A stretch of 64,000 nt of DNA from Deltaproteobacteria bacterium (GCA_016219185.1 JACRBZ010000053.1:1-64000), one strand, 5' to 3'; positions 24,956 through 33,535 are shown, numbered from the stretch's first letter. Notes: generated from the letters alone by a model not told the origin. A program made the numbers and translations.

Positions 24956-25938
24956 GATTTTTTACGCTCGATTCGGGCAATCACCCAGTTCAGGACCCGG
25001 CCGTCGGCTTTTTGGTCCAGTACCCCTTCAAGGTTGGCAAGCGGAATTTCAGCCCTTGCCATGCCTTTATGGCCTCCGGCGGACCCGAATGACCCGAAAG
25101 CCTTTTTGGCCAGTTTCCCGGCATCTTTTCGAAGCCCGTCGTTTCTGAACACGATGACGAGCTTCTGCGAACAAAGGCTGGAGACGATGCTCCAGGTCAT
25201 GGAATGGACCCGCATGAAAAAATCCGCTACCAGAACGCACACATCCGGATTTTTGACCGATCCCAGGTGGGCATAGATCCTGCCGCCATGAATCCGCTTG
25301 CTCTGAAGCGCCGTGGCAAAATATTTCAGGTATTCGGGCCGGATTTCGGCATGCTCAATCTTTCTGGCCAGTTGAATGTTGGCATGATGATGCAAAAACT
25401 GAAACGCACGGATGTCTTCCACGAGAGAAGGGCGCTCAAAATTGCTGGTGTCATTTTTTATGGCGTGATACAGGCCCGTGGCCAGCTTGGACGATGGCTT
25501 GATGCGAGCGGCCCGAAGATATTCGGTCAGGATACTGGCGGTTGCCCCATAGCATGGCCGGATATCGGAAAAGGCGGCCTTGACGTCGGTTACGGGGTGA
25601 TGGTCGATCACGACGTGATAGGGGCTGAATCTGGCAAAGGCGGGATGATGGTCGGGCTGCGAGTCCACAATGATAAATCGGTTAAACTGACCTTCCTTGA
25701 CGGCATCCACATGGGTGAGAGTTACACCTAAGAGTTCGATCATGGCGATGTTGTCGGGCCGCTGAATGATGTTGATGTTGGAGATGGTGACTCCCGCGGT
25801 TTTACGCCAGAGCAGACGCTTGATGGCCATGGCGCTGGCAATTGCGTCGGGATCGGCATTTATGACAATCAGCACGCGATCTTCTCCGGAAAACAGATCA
25901 TAGAACCGGCGCAGTTTTTCAGCAATCGACAATTTCAT
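24952..25938 (-). CDS. DHH family phosphoesterase
   Basis: A 328-residue DHH-DHHA1 protein: N-terminal NADPDAIASAMAI (DxD metal site, about 28-40), VIDHHPV (about 110-116, the DHH motif), and a C-terminal DHHA1 motif GSAGGHKGMARAEIP. Related enzymes are c-di-AMP phosphodiesterases or nanoRNases. No membrane or sensor domain is attached. It overlaps both neighbours by 4 bp. A second DHH protein with CBS domains is at 52.2 kb. Confidence 0.9.
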   Translation of the reverse strand: MKLSIAEKLRRFYDLFSGEDRVLIVINADPDAIASAMAIKRLLWRKTAGVTISNINIIQRPDNIAMIELLGVTLTHVDAVKEGQFNRFIIVDSQPDHHPAFARFSPYHVVIDHHPVTDVKAAFSDIRPCYGATASILTEYLRAARIKPSSKLATGLYHAIKNDTSNFERPSLVEDIRAFQFLHHHANIQLARKIEHAEIRPEYLKYFATALQSKRIHGGRIYAHLGSVKNPDVCVLVADFFMRVHSMTWSIVSSLCSQKLVIVFRNDGLRKDAGKLAKKAFGSFGSAGGHKGMARAEIPLANLEGVLDQKADGRVLNWVIARIERKKS

Positions 25939-26354
25939 CTATCCCCCAACGGCCCGAGTTTCCGTAAGTTTTCCGTCATTTCGTGGGCAACCCGGACAAA
26001 TTTGTCCTTATCTCCGGCGGATATCCACTCCAGCCTCAGCCTGTCCGTTTCAATACCCAGGGTTTGAAGCGTTGCGCTCAGCAGCATATGGCGCTTAAGC
26101 GCCTGAATGTTGCCGGTTTTGTAATGGCACTCTCCCCTGCGGCATGCCATCAGGACCACCCCGTCCGCGCCCTGATGAAACGCTTCAAGAATCATGCAGG
26201 GGTCCACCCTGCCGGAGCACATCACCCGAATGATTTTTAAGTTGGCCGGGTATGCTTTTTGGGATCTTCCCGCGGAATCGGCCGCCTCATAGGCACACCA
26301 GTTGCAGAGAAATCCGATGATTTCGGGCTGACCCGAAAATCTCATGGCCGTCAT
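25935..26354 (-). CDS. MvhD-type hydrogenase/Hdr iron-sulfur subunit
   Basis: A 139-residue MvhD/FlpD family protein (PF02662). Cysteines occur in IGFLCNWCAYEAAD (about 14-27), VMCSGRVDPCMI (about 44-55) and MACRRGECHYKTGN (about 69-82), the set that binds a [2Fe-2S] cluster. The family passes electrons to HdrA-type heterodisulfide-reductase complexes. No hdr or hydrogenase gene is adjacent; it heads the tetrapyrrole/cytochrome operon instead. A divergent 276-bp gap separates it from the CBS-ACT gene. Confidence 0.9.
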   Translation of the reverse strand: MTAMRFSGQPEIIGFLCNWCAYEAADSAGRSQKAYPANLKIIRVMCSGRVDPCMILEAFHQGADGVVLMACRRGECHYKTGNIQALKRHMLLSATLQTLGIETDRLRLEWISAGDKDKFVRVAHEMTENLRKLGPLGDR

Positions 26355-26456
26355 TTTGGTATATCTCCAATGATTATTCGAAATCTAAGCCTGATAGCAT
26401 ATTGTGTCAATATCAATTATTAATCTGCATTCTTAACCTGTCATCGATGGTTTTTC

Positions 26457-26486
26457 TTGACACCCGAGCAGGGTTTATCCTAATAC
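26457..26486 (+). promoter_or_regulatory. Possible sigma-70 promoter for the CBS-ACT gene
   Basis: TTGACA (26457-26462) with TAATAC (26481-26486) 18 bp on. The -10 is weak. It lies 145 bp before the ATG in the divergent gap 26355-26630, where no gene is seen. Confidence 0.3.
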
Positions 26487-26630
26487 CTAACAATCATGAC
26501 AGCATCGCATCCTTAGTTTTTATAAAGTAAAGGATCGGCTTCCGACGTGATGGCTTAAACCGCTGTTGCTTAAAAATAACTCGCGTATTTATTGCGTTGA
26601 CTTCCCTTATATTTAAAAGGAGATAATCCA

Positions 26631-27305
26631 ATGTATGTTGGCCGCGTCATGCACACTGATCTGGTTACCGTTCCCCCCGAAACCACCCTGGTGGAAGCGA
26701 TGGAGATTCTGAATGAAAAACGGATCGCCCATCTTCTGGTTGTGGACAAAAAAAACAAGCTGCTGGGCCTGGTCTCCGACCGGGACCTGAAACAAAACTG
26801 GGCCTCTCCGGCCACAACCCTGAGCACGCATGAGCTCAATTACCTGCTGACAAAAGTTACGGTGAACATGATCATGATCAAGAAATATGTTTCCGTTACG
26901 CCTTCCACCACCATCGAACGGGCCGCCCTTGTCCTTCAGGAACATCGCATCGGCGCGCTTCCGGTGATGGAAGGAGACAAGCTTGTCGGCATCATTACCA
27001 CCACGGATGTCATGGGCGTATTGCTCGAGGCTATCGGCATTGATAAGGAAAGCACCCGATTTACGGTTCTGGTATACGACCGGATCGGCTATGTCGCGGA
27101 GATCTCACAGGTTCTGAAAGATCTTAAAATCAATATCCGCAGTATTTTCGCATGGCCGGATAAGAAAAACCTCGGCATCTATCATCTCGTGATGCGGGTT
27201 CCGTCCAGAGATGGGGAAAAGGCCATTTCCGCTTTGAAAAAAGGCGGATTTAATGTGCTTACCGAACATGTTCAGGACCTGACGCCTTATCTGCCGAAGG
27301 CGTAA
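26631..27305 (+). CDS. CBS-pair plus ACT-like protein (AcuB-like)
   Basis: A 224-residue protein with two CBS domains in tandem (about 1-60 and 76-135; each has the pattern VMHTDLVTVPP...EKRIAHLLVVDKKNKLLGLVSDRDL) and a C-terminal ACT-like domain (about 142-215: FTVLVYDRIGYVAEISQVLKDLKINI). The layout matches AcuB-like proteins, which bind adenine nucleotides and probably sense energy state or an amino acid. AAAGGAGA precedes the ATG. It is 103 bp upstream of the ABC transporter genes on the same strand; joint expression is possible. Confidence 0.88.
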   Translation: MYVGRVMHTDLVTVPPETTLVEAMEILNEKRIAHLLVVDKKNKLLGLVSDRDLKQNWASPATTLSTHELNYLLTKVTVNMIMIKKYVSVTPSTTIERAALVLQEHRIGALPVMEGDKLVGIITTTDVMGVLLEAIGIDKESTRFTVLVYDRIGYVAEISQVLKDLKINIRSIFAWPDKKNLGIYHLVMRVPSRDGEKAISALKKGGFNVLTEHVQDLTPYLPKA

Positions 27306-27408
27306 GTGCGTGTACAAAGTGGATGAAAGTTGGGGCTTTTGGAGGTGGGTACCGGTTTATCAGGGACCGCACCCTGTCAATGAAAACAAAACGAATAAAG
27401 GAGAAAAA

Positions 27409-28209
27409 ATGAACAGATGGCTTAAAGGTTTGACGTTAGCGATATCTTTTGTTTTTTTGTTCGGGATGATCACCGCCGTTTCCGCGGATTCGCTTCAGGA
27501 GATTCAAAAACGCGGAGAACTGCGAATTGCCGTTCAAACACAGGGCCCTCCTTTCAGTTTCGTGGATAAGGCGGGGAACCGCACCGGAAGCTCCGTTGAA
27601 TTCTGCAAGATGATGGCCCAGGAAATGGGCGTCAAGGCCGTATTCCTGGATTTTGACTGGGATGGTCTGATTCCGGCCCTGCTTTCCGGAAAAGCCGACA
27701 TGCTGGCGGCCGACATGACGGCCAATCTGAAACGCGCTATGAAAATTCAGTTTACCCAGCCGTTTTATTATACCGGGTCCATCATTTTTACCAAGGCCGG
27801 CGAAACCCGAAAGACCCTGGAAGAATTTAATAAGGAAGGCGTAAAGGTTGCGGTCCTTCTGGGCGCAACCGGCGAGGCCGTGGCGAAAAGATTTCTTCCC
27901 AAGGCTGAAATCAAATCCTATAAGGGCGGCGGTCCCCTTCTGATCGATGCGGTGCTAAAAGGCCATGCCGATATCGGCATCAATGATGAATCCGCGGTAA
28001 CCGGCCAGGTGGCGGAATTCCCGCCCAACAGCGTGAAGGTCCTGCCGATCAAACTCTCCCGGGAGCCGCTGGCTTTTGCCGTCAGGCCCGAAGACACCCA
28101 TCTGGCCCAGTGGATCAACCTGTTCTTTGAATGGGTCAAGGAAGATGGCCGCTATGATCAGAACATTAATTACTGGGTCACGACCCTGGACTGGAAAAAA
28201 GATCATTAA
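27409..28209 (+). CDS. Polar amino-acid ABC transporter, binding protein
   Basis: A 266-residue periplasmic solute-binding protein of family 3. Signal peptide 1-25 (LTLAISFVFLFGMITAVSA), then the domain starts with ELRIAVQTQGPPFSFVDKAGNRTGSSVEF and contains the LSGKADMLAADMTANLKRAMKIQFTQPF signature typical of glutamine/cystine binding proteins. AAGGAG lies 5 bp before the ATG at 27409, and the longer upstream frame adds a non-signal extension, so it was dropped. First gene of a transporter set with two permeases and an ATPase. Cystine or D-cysteine is suggested by the enclosed desulfhydrase gene. Confidence 0.9.
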   Translation: MNRWLKGLTLAISFVFLFGMITAVSADSLQEIQKRGELRIAVQTQGPPFSFVDKAGNRTGSSVEFCKMMAQEMGVKAVFLDFDWDGLIPALLSGKADMLAADMTANLKRAMKIQFTQPFYYTGSIIFTKAGETRKTLEEFNKEGVKVAVLLGATGEAVAKRFLPKAEIKSYKGGGPLLIDAVLKGHADIGINDESAVTGQVAEFPPNSVKVLPIKLSREPLAFAVRPEDTHLAQWINLFFEWVKEDGRYDQNINYWVTTLDWKKDH

Positions 28210-28385
28210 CATGTCCGGTGGTTTCCTCGCCTGACAACTGAATTTTTCACGAGTTCATCAACAGTGAGCGGTAAGCGGAGGCCTTGCAGGATATCTGTTT
28301 TCGGCTCACTGTTCTTTGGCTTTTCGATTGCCATGCCTCTTTTTTCAATCGCGGGATGCAGAAAGGATACTGGAATTGTAACTTC

Positions 28386-29054
28386 ATGCTGGAAACCTTT
28401 AATTTCCGGGTTATTGTCGAATATCTTCCCCAGTTTTTGCACGGCCTTCTGGCAACGACTTGGATTTCCCTGATTTCTTTTCTGGGGGCTTTGTTCATTG
28501 GAGCGCTTGCCTGCATGGGCCGGCTTTCCCATCTTCGAATCCTGAATGTTCCCGCGGGCATTTTTATCGAGGCGATTCGGTCAACGCCGCTTCTGGCCCA
28601 GCTCTATTTTTTTTATTTCGGACTGCCCAGTCTGGGGCTTCGGCTCAGCGAATATCAAACCGGCATTCTTGCCCTTTCTCTGAACAGCGGGGCATATATG
28701 GCCGAGATTCTGCGGGCCGGCGTTCAATCCATTGACTACGGCCAGATCGAGGCGGGTATCACCTCCGGACTCGATTATTTTCAGCGCCTCCGGTATATTA
28801 TTCTGCCTCAGGCCATCGGTGCAACCATTCCGCCGCTTTTGGGACAGACCATCGTTCTTGTCAAGGACAGCGCCCTTCTTTCCCTTATTTCCGTTTTTGA
28901 ACTGACCCGCGCCGGCCAGCTCATGAATTCAGAGATGTTCATGCCGGCCGAAGGGTTTTTTACCACGGCCCTGTTCTATTTGCTGATGTATCATGTTTTA
29001 AAAACCCTTTCATCCTGGTGGCAGAAAAAACTCATTTTCCGCCCCGCAATGTGA
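28386..29054 (+). CDS. Amino-acid ABC transporter permease 1
   Basis: A 222-residue HisM/GlnP-type permease with about five helices and the EAA loop EAGITSGLDYFQRLRYIILPQAI (about 130-152). The frame is open further upstream, but an ATG at 28386 gives the same length as the second permease and the usual family start (FLHGLLATTWISLIS). The ribosome site is weak. It forms a heterodimer with the next gene product in the inner membrane. Confidence 0.88.
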   Translation: MLETFNFRVIVEYLPQFLHGLLATTWISLISFLGALFIGALACMGRLSHLRILNVPAGIFIEAIRSTPLLAQLYFFYFGLPSLGLRLSEYQTGILALSLNSGAYMAEILRAGVQSIDYGQIEAGITSGLDYFQRLRYIILPQAIGATIPPLLGQTIVLVKDSALLSLISVFELTRAGQLMNSEMFMPAEGFFTTALFYLLMYHVLKTLSSWWQKKLIFRPAM

Positions 29055-29060
29055 TCTTTC

Positions 29061-29729
29061 ATGTGGCTCTATTATTTTAATAATCTTGTGGCGTCCTTCC
29101 CCTTTTTTCTGAAAGGGGTCTGGATGACCATTACCGTGTCCCTGCTTAGCCTGGTTTTCGGAACGATCCTGGGTTTTGGCATTGGTATCGGTCGTATCAG
29201 CCGGATACGGGCCCTGCGATACGGTTTCTCCCTGTATGTGGATTTTATGCGGGGAACGCCCTATCTGGTCCAGATCTTTATCGTGTTTTTTATCTTTCCG
29301 GAGTGGGGAATCCAGATGGAGGCTTTTCAGGCCGCGGTATTCAGCCTGACACTCTATGCCGGCGCATACATCAGCGAAATTGTCGCAGGCGGTATCAGCA
29401 CCATTTCCCCGGGACAGACCGAGGCTGCCGTAGCCAGTGGTTTGAATTGGTTTCAGCGGCTTCGGTTCGTGATCCTGCCCCAGGCCCTGAGGCCGATTTT
29501 ACCTCCCCTGGTGGGCCAGTATGTCCTGCTCATCAAGGATTCCTCCGTCATATCGGTGATCGGCCTTACCGATGTCACCCGCGTGGGATGGCTGACGGTT
29601 CAAAGGATTCCGGAAGGGCTGATGGTGTTCGGACTCGTGGGGCTGCTGTATTTTTTGGTATGCTATCCCTTGATCCGTCTTTCCAACTGGTTTGAAAAGC
29701 GGCTGTCCATCGCGAACTGGACGGTATGA
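29061..29729 (+). CDS. Amino-acid ABC transporter permease 2
   Basis: A 222-residue permease homologous to its neighbour: FLKGVWMTITVSLLSLVFGTILGFG at the start, MRGTPYLVQIFIVFF, and the EAA loop EAAVASGLNWFQRLRFVILPQAL. It starts 6 bp after permease 1. Transporters of this class usually use either one permease twice or such a pair. Confidence 0.9.
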   Translation: MWLYYFNNLVASFPFFLKGVWMTITVSLLSLVFGTILGFGIGIGRISRIRALRYGFSLYVDFMRGTPYLVQIFIVFFIFPEWGIQMEAFQAAVFSLTLYAGAYISEIVAGGISTISPGQTEAAVASGLNWFQRLRFVILPQALRPILPPLVGQYVLLIKDSSVISVIGLTDVTRVGWLTVQRIPEGLMVFGLVGLLYFLVCYPLIRLSNWFEKRLSIANWTV

Positions 29730-29756
29730 TTCACCAAATTGAAAAGGAGTCGAGTT

Positions 29757-30740
29757 TTGGAAAAACTTCTTGAAAACCGGATTCACATGGCGCATTTACC
29801 GACCCCGATTCAGTTCATGCCCAGGCTTTCCGATGAACTGGGCGTCAAACTCTATATCAAGCGTGATGATCTGACGGAAAGCATCGGATCCGGTAATAAG
29901 ATCCGGAAACTGGAATACCTGCTCCATGACGCGGTTCAAAAAAATGCGGATACGCTGGTCAGTTGCGGCGGAATTCAGTCCAATCACTGCCGGGCAGTGG
30001 CATGGGCATCGGCCAAAACAGGACTTTCCTGTGTACTGGCCCTGCGGGGTGAAAAACCAGCGGAAATCGAGGGCAATCTATTGCTGGACAGGATACTGGG
30101 GGCGGAGACGCGTTTTTTTTCGGTTCAGGATTTCAGAGATATTTCGGGAGTTGAAAAATCCGTGACCCGCGAGCTGATTCAAAACGGCAGGCGGCCTTAC
30201 TGGATTCCCATGGGCGGTTCAAATGCCATCGGAACCCTGGGATATGTGCAGATGGTCCGTGAGGTGGCGGCGTTTCCCGTTGCCTTTGATCACCTCTATC
30301 TGGCCCTGGGGTCCGGCGGAACGTTTGCCGGCACCTGGCTGGGGTGCCGGCATGCAAAAATTCAAACCCGGATTCACGGCATTGCCGTGTGTGACGATAC
30401 GGCGTATTTCATGGCCGAAATCTTACGGATAAAGCGGGAGTTCCGGGACTGGTACGGCATGGAGGTTGATTTTGAAGGTGCCGAGCAGCACATCGACGAC
30501 CACCATGTGGGTATCGGATATGCACTCAATACGGACCGGGAACTTGAACAGCTCGTCCGTTTCGCATCACTCGAGGGGCTGGTATTGGATCCGGTTTATA
30601 CCCTGAAAGCATTCCTTGGCATGGTGAATCATATTCAAAAAGGCAAGATCGAAAAAGGCAAGACCGTCTTATTCGTTCATACCGGAGGCCATTCGGGACT
30701 TTTTCCCAAGCATTCGGAATTCAGACGGATGTTTTCATGA
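29757..30740 (+). CDS. dcyD: D-cysteine desulfhydrase (PLP)
   Basis: A 327-residue fold-type II PLP enzyme of the D-cysteine desulfhydrase/ACC deaminase family. The PLP lysine is in SGNKIRKLEYLL (about 46-57), preceded by LYIKRDDLTESIGSG; the SCGGIQSNHCRAVAWA and LGSGGTFAGTWLG motifs bind the cofactor. It would break down D-cysteine to pyruvate, sulfide and ammonia. The TTG at 29757 is chosen since AAAGGAG lies 8 bp upstream. Its place between the permeases and ATPase genes of one transporter is like the enteric fliY-dcyD-tcyLN operon, which supports cyst(e)ine as the transported substrate. Confidence 0.85.
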   Translation: MEKLLENRIHMAHLPTPIQFMPRLSDELGVKLYIKRDDLTESIGSGNKIRKLEYLLHDAVQKNADTLVSCGGIQSNHCRAVAWASAKTGLSCVLALRGEKPAEIEGNLLLDRILGAETRFFSVQDFRDISGVEKSVTRELIQNGRRPYWIPMGGSNAIGTLGYVQMVREVAAFPVAFDHLYLALGSGGTFAGTWLGCRHAKIQTRIHGIAVCDDTAYFMAEILRIKREFRDWYGMEVDFEGAEQHIDDHHVGIGYALNTDRELEQLVRFASLEGLVLDPVYTLKAFLGMVNHIQKGKIEKGKTVLFVHTGGHSGLFPKHSEFRRMFS

Positions 30741-30787
30741 TTCACTTATCCACTTTCATACAACCTGTTGCCGGGAAAACGCATTAA

Positions 30788-31516
30788 ATGATTCAGTTTA
30801 CGCATGTTCATAAATGGTTTGGAAAACTTCATGTGCTCAATGACATCAACCTGACGGTATCTGCGGGAGAAGTTGCCGTGATCTGCGGGCCCAGCGGTTC
30901 CGGCAAAAGCACGCTGATTCGATGCATCAATAAGCTGGAGCCGATTGTCTCCGGAGAAATTCTCGTGGATGGGATCCAGGTTCATGACAAGCGCACCAGC
31001 CTTACCCGGCTTCGCGCTGAAATCGGATTTGTGTTTCAGCAGTTTAATCTTTATCCGCACATGACGGCTCTGGATAATGTAACCCTTGCGCCGATGAAAG
31101 TCCGAAAGCTATCCCGAAAGGAAGCTGAAGCATCCGGAATGATGCTCCTGGAAAAAGTCGGCATTCAGGACAAGGCAAAGGCCTACCCGGCCCAGCTTTC
31201 CGGCGGGCAACAGCAGCGGGTGGCCATTGCTCGGGGCCTTGCCATGCGTCCCAAAATCATGCTGTTCGACGAACCCACATCCGCGCTTGATCCGGAAATG
31301 ATCAACGAGGTTCTGGACGTGATGCGGAAACTGGCCAATGAGGGGATGACGATGGTGATTGTCACGCATGAAATGGGGTTTGCCCGTGAAGTATCCAGCC
31401 ATATTATTTTCATGGATCAGGGACAGATTGTCGAGGTTGGCACCCCAACCGAATTTTTTGAAAATCCTAAAAGCGATCGAACCCGGCTCTTCCTCAGCAA
31501 GATTCTGACGCATTGA
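30788..31516 (+). CDS. Amino-acid ABC transporter ATPase
   Basis: A 242-residue GlnQ/TcyN-type ATPase with Walker [10 protein letters not shown] (about 36-44), Q-loop [17 protein letters not shown], signature LSGGQQQR (about 139-146), Walker [14 protein letters not shown] and switch His in VTHEMGFA. It completes the transporter. The 47 bp before it hold no gene and no terminator. Confidence 0.93.
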   Translation: MIQFTHVHKWFGKLHVLNDINLTVSAGEVAVICGPSGSGKSTLIRCINKLEPIVSGEILVDGIQVHDKRTSLTRLRAEIGFVFQQFNLYPHMTALDNVTLAPMKVRKLSRKEAEASGMMLLEKVGIQDKAKAYPAQLSGGQQQRVAIARGLAMRPKIMLFDEPTSALDPEMINEVLDVMRKLANEGMTMVIVTHEMGFAREVSSHIIFMDQGQIVEVGTPTEFFENPKSDRTRLFLSKILTH

Positions 31517-31572
31517 TAGTTTGGGACTGTTGTTGGTTTTTTTTAAAATTCATCAAAAATTGCCGTCAAGGC

Positions 31573-31601
31573 TTGACAGTCTGCCTTTCATCGTGTTAAA
31601 A
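31573..31601 (+). promoter_or_regulatory. Promoter of tRNA-Pro
   Basis: TTGACA (31573-31578), 17 bp, then TTAAAA (31596-31601). The predicted start falls about 5 bp before the tRNA, as usual for stable RNA genes. Confidence 0.6.
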
Positions 31602-31612
31602 GCCTGAAGAGT

Positions 31613-31689
<77 letters not shown>

Positions 31690-31701
31690 GATAATGAAAT
31701 C

Positions 31702-31737
31702 AAAGCGGGAACAGCCAATGGCTTACCCGCTTTTTTT
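31702..31737 (+). terminator. Terminator of tRNA-Pro
   Basis: AAAGCGGG (31702-31709) pairs with CCCGCTTT, with an inner AGCC/GGCT pairing in the loop, and runs into seven T (31731-31737). Confidence 0.8.
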
Positions 31738-31863
31738 ATTATTCTCTATTGAACCCGGCGCCGTTTTCTGGTATTCCTGCAAAAGGATTTCGTGTCAGTT
31801 ATGCCTTAAGGCCGTGATCCGCAGTTTCAGCCGTTGCCACCTTTCTGGATAGTTCCGCCTTTT

Positions 31864-31902
31864 GCCCCCGTAGCTCAGTGGATAGAGCAATGGTTTCCTA
31901 AA
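31864..31902 (+). pseudogene. Orphan 5' half of tRNA-Arg(CCU)
   Basis: These 39 bp are identical to the first 39 bp of the intact tRNA-Arg at 33115 (GCCCCCGTAGCTCAGTGG through the anticodon loop TTCCTAA) and then diverge. The 3' half is missing, so no tRNA can be made here. This is the left junction of an insertion. Confidence 0.92.
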
Positions 31903-31933
31903 TTTACCCGAACAATTCTTGTAAGCCATTTAT

Positions 31934-31967
31934 ATCCCTTAACTTTTTAAAATGTTGAGGGATTTTT
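31934..31967 (+). terminator. Terminator-like hairpin at the left insertion end
   Basis: ATCCCTTAAC (31934-31943) pairs, allowing G-T, with GTTGAGGGAT (31954-31963) and is followed by TTTTT. It lies 31 bp inside the left junction. The stretch 31968-32063 holds nothing else recognisable. Confidence 0.55.
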
Positions 31968-32063
31968 CATTGGACACCTTTACCCAATTTTCTCCCCAAA
32001 AGACACCTTTCAGCGATTTTCTTTCCCCATATTTTCCCGAGAATGATAATTGTCCAAGGATGT

Positions 32064-32450
32064 CTATTTAACAATTTTGTTTGTTGCTGCATTCATCAAG
32101 CTGCCAATTGACACCACTATCCCATAAAGTGATTGCGGAAGATGTCCAGTAATTCCCAGAAAAGAAATAAAAAATAATACAAAATCAGATATATTTAAGC
32201 TCATCGGAAAGTTATTTTGAATCCTGTCTATTAAAACATACGTGCAGCACCAGCCCATTACAGACCCGACAAAATTAAAAATAAATTGGTATGTTATCCA
32301 AACAAAAGAAGTAAACAATGTTGGTTCTCTATTCATTAATTGTTTACATTTCCAATATTCCATCCACCCACCACGGAAGCCCCAATATAAACTCATGACG
32401 GATGTTAATGAAAACCAATATTTCATTATCCAAGACAATAAATAATCCAT
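32064..32450 (-). CDS. Small membrane protein in tRNA insertion
   Basis: A protein of about 128 residues with three to four hydrophobic segments (WIMKYWFSLTSVMSLYWGF, FIFNFVGSVMGWCCTYVLI, DFVLFFISFLGITGHL). I do not recognise a family; size and shape would suit a holin or an exclusion protein of a mobile element, which is only a guess. The ribosome site is poor; a GTG at 32462 is an alternative start. It is divergent from the phage-like gene, 67 bp apart. Confidence 0.5.
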   Translation of the reverse strand: MDYLLSWIMKYWFSLTSVMSLYWGFRGGWMEYWKCKQLMNREPTLFTSFVWITYQFIFNFVGSVMGWCCTYVLIDRIQNNFPMSLNISDFVLFFISFLGITGHLPQSLYGIVVSIGSLMNAATNKIVK

Positions 32451-32517
32451 AAAGTTATCCACTTTTCAATTTATGTTAATATGATAGAATGTGAATATAA
32501 TTCTTAACATAACTTAT

Positions 32518-32925
32518 ATGGACACTCAACTTAAAGCAGACAAAAACGTTATCACGCATTTTATCAATGAAGAAATTAAAAAACTTGATGGAGAAACCAA
32601 CAATGTTTCAGACGGCTATCACACTTTCGGAGAATTGTATGAGCACAGAGTTACGTTGTTTATCGCTTTATGCGAAACCTTAAAAGACCCAAAAAATAAT
32701 AATACAGAAGAAATTTGGCGTTCCAAAAAACATTCAGACGGAGAATTGGCGTTCGGATGGACTTGGTTTGTTCTTGGTATCAATAAGAAAAAAGGCAAAC
32801 AAATAACATACCATTTACCGATTGATAAATGGGAAGAAACAACTTTTGCCGAAACATTGGAACAAGCACCGGAATTTGACGGACACACTCCGCAGGATGT
32901 TTTGGAAAGATTAAAAACTTTGTAA
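32518..32925 (+). CDS. Phage-type conserved protein in tRNA insertion
   Basis: A 135-residue soluble protein with the pattern HRVTLFIALCETL, then EEIWRSKKHSDGEL, FGWTWFVLGI and QITYHLPIDKWEE. I recall the combination W-R-S-x-x-H-x-D-G with a later Y-H-L-P as a widespread unnamed phage and prophage protein; function is unknown. The ATG at 32518 begins where such proteins usually start (MDTQLKADKNVI); a GTG at 32491 is possible. It is AT-rich, as is the whole insertion. Confidence 0.6.
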   Translation: MDTQLKADKNVITHFINEEIKKLDGETNNVSDGYHTFGELYEHRVTLFIALCETLKDPKNNNTEEIWRSKKHSDGELAFGWTWFVLGINKKKGKQITYHLPIDKWEETTFAETLEQAPEFDGHTPQDVLERLKTL

Positions 32926-33114
32926 AGCGGGTCAGGCACGACGATATAACCCGGACAGGGCAATGGACAATAACCATTGTCCTGTTTTAATTTATATTGA
33001 TATTTCCTTTACTTTTTCGGCAAGATATAATATAAATTTTCCCTAGATTTTCCCCACGCCAATTTATCGTACACAATTTTTTATCGCATAACATACCGAA
33101 TTAACTAATAAAAA

Positions 33115-33190
33115 GCCCCCGTAGCTCAGTGGATAGAGCAATGGTTTCCTAAACCATTGGCCGGGTGTCCGATTCACCCCGGGGGCACCA
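33115..33190 (+). tRNA. tRNA-Arg (anticodon CCT)
   Basis: A 76-nt cloverleaf: acceptor GCCCCCG/CGGGGGC, D arm CTCAGTGGATAGAG, anticodon stem ATGGT/ACCAT around TTCCTAA (anticodon CCT), T arm GGGTG/CACCC, then A and an encoded CCA. Its first 39 bp are duplicated at 31864. Its upstream region comes from the insertion, so its promoter has probably been replaced. Confidence 0.96.
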
Positions 33191-33384
33191 ACAAAATCAG
33201 TCAATGAGATATTCATGAAAACCTCTGATGAAGAGAATAATACCTGTGTCATCGTTAACATTCCGAAAAGGCTGGAAATCCGTCAGAAAAGTAAATAAAT
33301 TTTCAACAATTCAAAATCATTGGAGTTTGAGACAATGCCGGGAATTTTCAAGCGCTTAATTGCAAGATGAATTTATATAACGGC

Positions 33385-33535
33385 TTGACTTTTATTATTT
33401 ATTGCATATTTTATATGTAAAGATTCACCCGATGAAGTGAAAAACTCATTGAGTGAATCTGATGTAGGAGTAATCCAAAATACCCTCCTTAACCGGCCTG
33501 TTGGAATTTTGCCAAAGATCCAACAGGCTTTCTTT
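33385..33535 (+). ncRNA. Candidate small RNA
   Basis: TTGACT (33385-33390) and TATTTT (33407-33412) form a possible promoter. Just after it AGATTCAC (33421-33428) pairs with GTGAATCT at 33453-33460, and a strong terminator GCCTGTTGGA/TCCAACAGGC (33496-33528) with a T-rich tail follows. The whole would give an RNA of about 115 nt without a clear reading frame. I match it to no known family; it could also be the leader of the gene at 33652. The rest of 33191-33651 has only a 27-codon frame at 33215 without a good ribosome site. Confidence 0.4.

Larger units (their letters stand above)
31864..33153 (+). mobile_element. Small insertion in tRNA-Arg(CCU), no integrase
   Basis: A 39-bp direct repeat of the tRNA-Arg 5' half (31864-31902 and 33115-33153) bounds an AT-rich 1.25-kb segment with a phage-like gene and a membrane-protein gene. 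The intact tRNA lies at the right end, so the element seems to have carried the 5' half and rejoined it to the original 3' half. No integrase gene is inside; it is a relic, a satellite that borrowed an integrase, or the product of a deletion. The composition clearly differs from the flanks. Confidence 0.75.

Noticed and set aside
28206..28561. Two minus-strand frames under the start of permease 1
   Set aside because: They overlap the conserved permease start and carry no recognisable domain.
33064..33261. Minus-strand frame of 65 codons
   Set aside because: It is antisense to the complete tRNA-Arg gene and has no ribosome site.
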